Below are positions 5,568 through 8,717 of a DNA stretch of 8,717 bases, one piece after another (within the stretch, counting starts at the first letter, position 1; each line of letters opens with the position of its first letter). Under the pieces are notes generated by a model. That model had not been told where the DNA came from. It saw only the letters and a program-made list of their open reading frames with translations, and made no database searches. Source of the DNA: Planctomycetota bacterium (GTDB taxonomy: Bacteria; Planctomycetota; UBA1135; UBA2386); the NCBI GenBank assembly GCA_947455805.1, contig CANGSN010000105.1, positions 1 through 8,717 on the forward strand, given 5' to 3'. The translations under genes were made by a program, and so were the position numbers.

Positions 5568-7397
5568 CTAGCGCGCGTTGGTGCTCGGTGCAGTGGGACG
5601 TTGCGCGAGGCGCAGCAGCACGAAGCCGGCGACGGTGGCGCCGCCGAGACAGCCGGCGGCGGTGCCCCAGTTGCCGAAGATCAGGCCGCCGAGGCCGGGC
5701 AGGGTCAGCCAGACGACGGTGGTACCGAGCACTGCGCACAGCAGGCCGCGGCCGAGGTCGCCGTCCGGGCGCACGTCCGGGGCGAGGGCGGCGATCGGTC
5801 GCCAGCCCGGGCCGTCCGGGCGGATGCGGCGGTAGAAGGCGACGAGGTGGTCGCGCGGCTCCGGCCGGGTCAGCAGCGTCGCGGCGAGCCACAGCCCCAG
5901 CGAGCCGGTGGCGACCAGCACGCTCTGATACTCGCCGCGCATGCGCGCCGCCTCGTCTTCGATCGACTGCTGCCAGGCCCAGACCGCCGCGAAGACGAGC
6001 AGCGAGCCGAACATCGCCACCAGTTCGCTCCAGACGTTGATGCGCCACCAGAACCAGCGCAGCAGGAACACGCCCCCGACGCCGGCGCCGAGTGCGGCGA
6101 GGAACGCCCACGCGGTGTCGACCGAGATGTCCTGGGTGACCATCAGCCAGGCGACGAAGCCGCCGAGCAGCAGCACGACGAACGACGCCAGCCGCGACAT
6201 CGCCATCAGCTGGCGATCGGTGGCGTTCGGGGCGACGAAGCGCTTGTAGAGGTCGTTGACCAGGTAGCTGGCGCCCCAGTTCATCTGCGTGCTGATCGTC
6301 GACATGAACGCGGCGGCGAACGTCACCAGCATCAGGCCGCGCAGGCCGGCGGGGGCGAGTTCGCGGATCACCTGCGGGAAGCCAGCGCCGGGGTCCTTGC
6401 TGGTCAGCAGGTCGGGGTGCATGACGATCGCGGCGAACGCGACCAGGATCCACGGCCACGGCCGGAGGCAGTAGTGGGCGAGCTGGAACAGCAGCGTCGC
6501 CTTCACCGCGTGGCCTTCGTCGCGGCACGACGCCATGCGCTGCACGATGTAGCCGCCGCCGCCGGGTTCGGCCCCCGGGTACCACGTCGCCCACCATTGC
6601 GTCAGCACCAGCACCGCGAACACGCCGATCGTCAGTTCGCCGCCGCTGGCCGAGAAGTCGGGCACGAACGCGAGCGGGTCGCCGTCGCCGGGGAATGCCG
6701 CCGCGGCCTTGGTCGCCAGCGCGTCGATGCCGCCGACGTGGTTCACGGCGACGAACGCGAGTGCGGTGCAGCCGACCATCGCCAGCACGAACTGCACGAC
6801 GTCGGTGATGGCGACGCCCCACATGCCGCTCAGCACCGAGTAGGCGCCGGTGATCGCGAGCATGATCGCGACCAGCCAGAAGTCGGTGCCGGTGCCGGTG
6901 CTGGCCGCGCCCGCGACCACGCTCTGGTCGTAGAGCACCGTCTGCTTCAGCACCGTCGCCATCGCCTTCGTCACCCAGCCGATGATGATCGAGTTCATCA
7001 CCACGGCGATGTAGAAGGCGCGGAAGCCGCGCAGCGCCGCGGCCGGCGCACCGGCGTAGCGCTGCTCGATCAGTTCGACGTCGGTCAGCACCTCGGCGCG
7101 GCGCCACAGCTTGGCGAACACGAACACCGTCAACATCCCGCCGAACGCCCAGGCCCACCAGAACCAGTTGCCGGCGAGGCCGTTCTTGGCGATCAGGCCG
7201 GTGACGGCGAGCGGCGTGTCGGCGGCGAACGTGGTCGCGACCATCGAGGTGCCGGCGATCCACCACGGCAGGCTGCGGCCCGAAGCGAAGTACTCGACGT
7301 AGCTCTCGCCGGCGCGGTTCTTGAACCACAGGCCGATGCCGAGGCTCAAGGCGAAGTAGCCGACGATCAGGATCCAGTCGATCGTTTCGAGCTGCAT
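5568..7397 (-). CDS. Sodium:solute symporter (SSS) family transporter
   Basis: This 609-residue inner-membrane protein has many hydrophobic segments, starting with TIDWILIVGYFALSLGIGL (5-23), consistent with the 13 or more helices of the SSS (LeuT-fold) family. Recognisable stretches are FASGRSLPWWIAGTSMVAT (37-55, helix 2 region), YSVLSGMWGVAITDVVQF (186-203, the family signature), WWATWYPGAEPGGGGYIVQR (268-287) and MSTISTQMNWGASYLVNDLY (365-384), whose serines and threonines match the Na2 sodium site of the family. A C-terminal extension with two further helices (about 555-600) follows a cytoplasmic loop. The WYPGAEPGGGGY form is one I associate with planctomycete-like members; the substrate cannot be read from sequence (sugars, amino acids and carboxylates are all known in the family). 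The start at 7397 (MQLETIDW) was chosen because the frame further upstream runs antisense through the thioredoxin-like gene and its product looks non-native. It is divergent from that gene and precedes the FHA-GGDEF gene by 25 bases. Confidence 0.93.
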   Translation of the reverse strand: MQLETIDWILIVGYFALSLGIGLWFKNRAGESYVEYFASGRSLPWWIAGTSMVATTFAADTPLAVTGLIAKNGLAGNWFWWAWAFGGMLTVFVFAKLWRRAEVLTDVELIEQRYAGAPAAALRGFRAFYIAVVMNSIIIGWVTKAMATVLKQTVLYDQSVVAGAASTGTGTDFWLVAIMLAITGAYSVLSGMWGVAITDVVQFVLAMVGCTALAFVAVNHVGGIDALATKAAAAFPGDGDPLAFVPDFSASGGELTIGVFAVLVLTQWWATWYPGAEPGGGGYIVQRMASCRDEGHAVKATLLFQLAHYCLRPWPWILVAFAAIVMHPDLLTSKDPGAGFPQVIRELAPAGLRGLMLVTFAAAFMSTISTQMNWGASYLVNDLYKRFVAPNATDRQLMAMSRLASFVVLLLGGFVAWLMVTQDISVDTAWAFLAALGAGVGGVFLLRWFWWRINVWSELVAMFGSLLVFAAVWAWQQSIEDEAARMRGEYQSVLVATGSLGLWLAATLLTRPEPRDHLVAFYRRIRPDGPGWRPIAALAPDVRPDGDLGRGLLCAVLGTTVVWLTLPGLGGLIFGNWGTAAGCLGGATVAGFVLLRLAQRPTAPSTNAR

Positions 7398-7462
7398 GGG
7401 GCGGGCATGTTGCTGCCGTCGCCGGGTCGGCGCCACCGGTGGGTGGGAAAGCTTGCCTCCGC

Positions 7463-7490
7463 TTGCCCGTCGCGAGCGCCGCCGCAGAAT
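7463..7490 (+). promoter_or_regulatory. Possible sigma70-like promoter for the thioredoxin-like gene
   Basis: TTGCCC (7463-7468) and CAGAAT (7485-7490) lie 16 bases apart in the 124-base divergent gap, each matching 4 of 6 consensus bases. They end 31 bases before the ATG at 7522. The match is modest and the host sigma factor preference is unknown. Confidence 0.3.
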
Positions 7491-7507
7491 GCTCCCCCGT
7501 CCCCACC

Positions 7508-7513
7508 AAGGAG
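7508..7513 (+). promoter_or_regulatory. Shine-Dalgarno site fixing the start at 7522
   Basis: AAGGAG is placed 8 bases before ATG 7522. It settles this start over the longer open frame that runs back to 7396, since the signal peptide also begins exactly at 7522. Confidence 0.8.
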
Positions 7514-7521
7514 AGCCACGC

Positions 7522-8589
7522 ATGCGTCCCGTCTCGCCGTCGTTCGCGCTGCTCGCAGCGCTGTCCCTCGCCCCGTTGTCCACGTCCCTGTGGGCACAGG
7601 AACTCGTCGCCGGCAAGCCGGCACCCGCGCTGGCGATCGCCAAGTGGGTCAAGGGCGACGCCGTCACCGAACTGAAGAAGGACCACGTCTACGTGGTCGA
7701 GTTCTGGGCGACGTGGTGCGGCCCGTGCATCGCCGGCATGCCGCACCTGAGCGAGGTGCAGAAGCAGCACAAGGGCGCGGTCACCGTGATCGGCGTCACC
7801 AGCGAGGACGAGAGCAACTCGCTCGCGGACGTCGAGGCGATGGTCAAGGACAAGGGCGACACGATGGCCTACACGGTTGCCTGGGACGACGCCGGCAAGA
7901 CGCAGAAGGCGTGGTTCGAGGCCGCCGGCCAGGACGGCATTCCGTGCTGCTTCGTCGTCGACAAGACCGGCACCGTCGCCTGGATCGGCCACCCGATGTG
8001 GCTCGACGCGATCCTGCCCGACGTGCTCGCCGGCAAGGTCGACGTGAAGGCTCTGGCCGAGCGGCCGGAGTCGATCGAGAAGCGAATGAAGCGCGTCTAC
8101 TTCGCCGCGGCGATCAAGCCGAGCAAGGGGATCGAGGAGTGCGAGGCGCTGTGCAAGGACTACCCGTTCCTCACCGAGATGGTCGAGGAGAACATGTTCG
8201 GCTTCCTGATCTCCGCCGACGACCCGACGCTGGCGTGGCCGGTGGGTGAGCGCGTGTTCGCGCGCGCGGTCGCGGCCAAGAACCCGATGACGCTGAACGG
8301 GCTCGCGTGGCCGATCGTCGATCCGAAGGGCGACTGCAAGAAGCCGAACCTCGACTTCGCGATGAAGGCGGCGGCGAAGGCGGTCGAGTTCAGCGAGCGC
8401 AAGGATCCGTCGATCCTCGACACGCTGGCCCGCGTGCATGCGTGCAAGGGCGAGTGGGAGCAGGCGATCGCCGTGCAGAAGGAAGCGGTGAAGCTGGTCC
8501 CGGAGGAGGCCGCCGACGCGAAGGCCGAGTTCGAAGGCACGCTGAAGGAGTACGAGGCGAAGGCCAAGGAGAAGGCCGGCGGCAAGTGA
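7522..8589 (+). CDS. Exported TlpA/ResA-like thioredoxin-fold protein with helical C-terminal domain
   Basis: The 355-residue protein begins with a signal peptide (MRPVSPSFALLAALSLAPLS, cleavage likely after LWA at 25), so it works outside the cytoplasm. Residues about 28-175 form a TlpA/ResA-type thioredoxin domain: GKPAPALAIAKWV, then VVEFWATWCGPCIAGMPHL (58-76) with the redox pair Cys66/Cys69, and the cis-proline loop GIPCCFVVDKTG (139-150, Pro141). Such domains reduce or exchange disulfides, for example in cytochrome c maturation or envelope protein folding. The remaining ~180 residues (about 180-355) are helical with four further cysteines and a TPR-like stretch (ILDTLARVHACKGEWEQAIAVQKEAVKL), ending in a Lys/Ala/Glu-rich tail. 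TlpA proteins alone are about 140-200 residues, so this is a two-part protein. Unusual are the two cysteines directly after the cis-proline. It is divergent from the symporter and followed 53 bases later by the partial gene at the window edge. Family is sure; partner proteins are unknown. Confidence 0.93.
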   Translation: MRPVSPSFALLAALSLAPLSTSLWAQELVAGKPAPALAIAKWVKGDAVTELKKDHVYVVEFWATWCGPCIAGMPHLSEVQKQHKGAVTVIGVTSEDESNSLADVEAMVKDKGDTMAYTVAWDDAGKTQKAWFEAAGQDGIPCCFVVDKTGTVAWIGHPMWLDAILPDVLAGKVDVKALAERPESIEKRMKRVYFAAAIKPSKGIEECEALCKDYPFLTEMVEENMFGFLISADDPTLAWPVGERVFARAVAAKNPMTLNGLAWPIVDPKGDCKKPNLDFAMKAAAKAVEFSERKDPSILDTLARVHACKGEWEQAIAVQKEAVKLVPEEAADAKAEFEGTLKEYEAKAKEKAGGK

Positions 8590-8642
8590 GCCGCGGTCGG
8601 CCGCGCGCTTGATCGCGCCCCGGGCCCGGGTATGCACGGGGC

Positions 8643-8717
8643 ATGGACCTCGTCGAGGTGCAGTTCGCCGCGGCCGGCAAGAGCGTGTTCGTGCAGCCTG
8701 GCACGACGCTGCTGGCC
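8643..8717 (+). CDS. Start of a gene, possibly 2Fe-2S ferredoxin-domain protein (partial, 3' end outside window)
   Basis: Only the first 25 residues are visible. They read MDLVEVQFAAAGKSVFVQPG followed by TTLLA. A short beta-hairpin and then VQPGTTLLA is the typical opening of plant-type 2Fe-2S ferredoxin domains, where the cysteine cluster follows about 15 residues later. The same opening is found in large ASKHA-domain (RACo-like) activators of corrinoid proteins that begin with such a domain. The cysteines are outside the window, so the call rests on the hairpin alone. ATG 8643 has no clear Shine-Dalgarno (GGGGC lies just before it). It could be co-transcribed with the thioredoxin-like gene, 53 bases upstream. 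Confidence 0.5.
   Translation, partial: MDLVEVQFAAAGKSVFVQPGTTLLA

Noticed and set aside
7398..7667. N-terminal extension of the symporter by 90 residues
   Set aside because: It lies antisense to the signal peptide and ribosome site of the thioredoxin-like gene and has no transporter-like sequence; the native start is at 7397.
5508..8637. Very long open frames on both strands (913 codons plus, 1032 codons minus) across the symporter and thioredoxin-like genes
   Set aside because: They run through unmistakable genes in other frames, and their products are low-complexity Arg/Ala/Gly/His-rich strings typical of shadow frames in GC-rich DNA.
8590..8642. GC-rich palindromic bits (such as CCCGGGCCCGGG) as a terminator after the thioredoxin-like gene
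   Set aside because: Short self-complementary runs are expected at this GC content; no stable stem-loop with a T-run could be drawn.

Overview
The window is GC-rich bacterial DNA, about 70% G+C across its right half. A Planctomycetota-like bacterium is the best guess, from the style of the sodium:solute symporter (WYPGAEPGGGGY motif), a thioredoxin-like protein with a long helical tail, a secreted cysteine-rich protein and several starts without a clear Shine-Dalgarno site. This is inference from protein style; Myxococcota or Acidobacteriota are not excluded. No rRNA, tRNA, CRISPR array, integrase or transposase was seen.

Left part (1-2019): the window opens inside the 3' end of a trypsin-like serine protease gene (S1 fold, GGSGGPVFD active-site motif) that ends in TAG. 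It is followed by a strong 11-bp hairpin and an intact DUF1016/YhcG-type PDDEXK nuclease gene. Directly after the nuclease, the last ~275 bases of the protease appear again in the same orientation, with only 9 differences. This second copy has no protease N-terminus and its stop is CAG, so it reads into an unrelated tail. The nuclease gene is thus a ~1.4-kb cassette bracketed by direct repeats of a host gene's 3' end. This is the most notable structure in the window.

Middle part (2020-3432): a gap with a (CT)10 tract leads to two overlapping genes (ATGA junction) that are locally lower in GC. The first encodes a membrane-anchored protein with a charged, possibly coiled-coil middle. The second encodes a small secreted protein with 12 cysteines. 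Neither belongs to a family I recognise. They look like an envelope or exported pair.

Right part (3654-8717): this part looks like ordinary chromosomal backbone. A MinD/FlhG-type ATPase on the plus strand converges on a minus-strand pair. That pair is a sodium:solute symporter followed after 25 nt by an FHA-GGDEF protein, a predicted diguanylate cyclase lacking the usual inhibitory I-site. The symporter is divergent from a plus-strand exported TlpA-like thioredoxin protein with its own good Shine-Dalgarno and a plausible promoter. The last 75 bases start a new gene whose first 25 residues resemble the start of a 2Fe-2S ferredoxin domain. The ATPase and the GGDEF protein are both of types that often govern polarity, motility or surface behaviour, but nothing else here names the process they serve.
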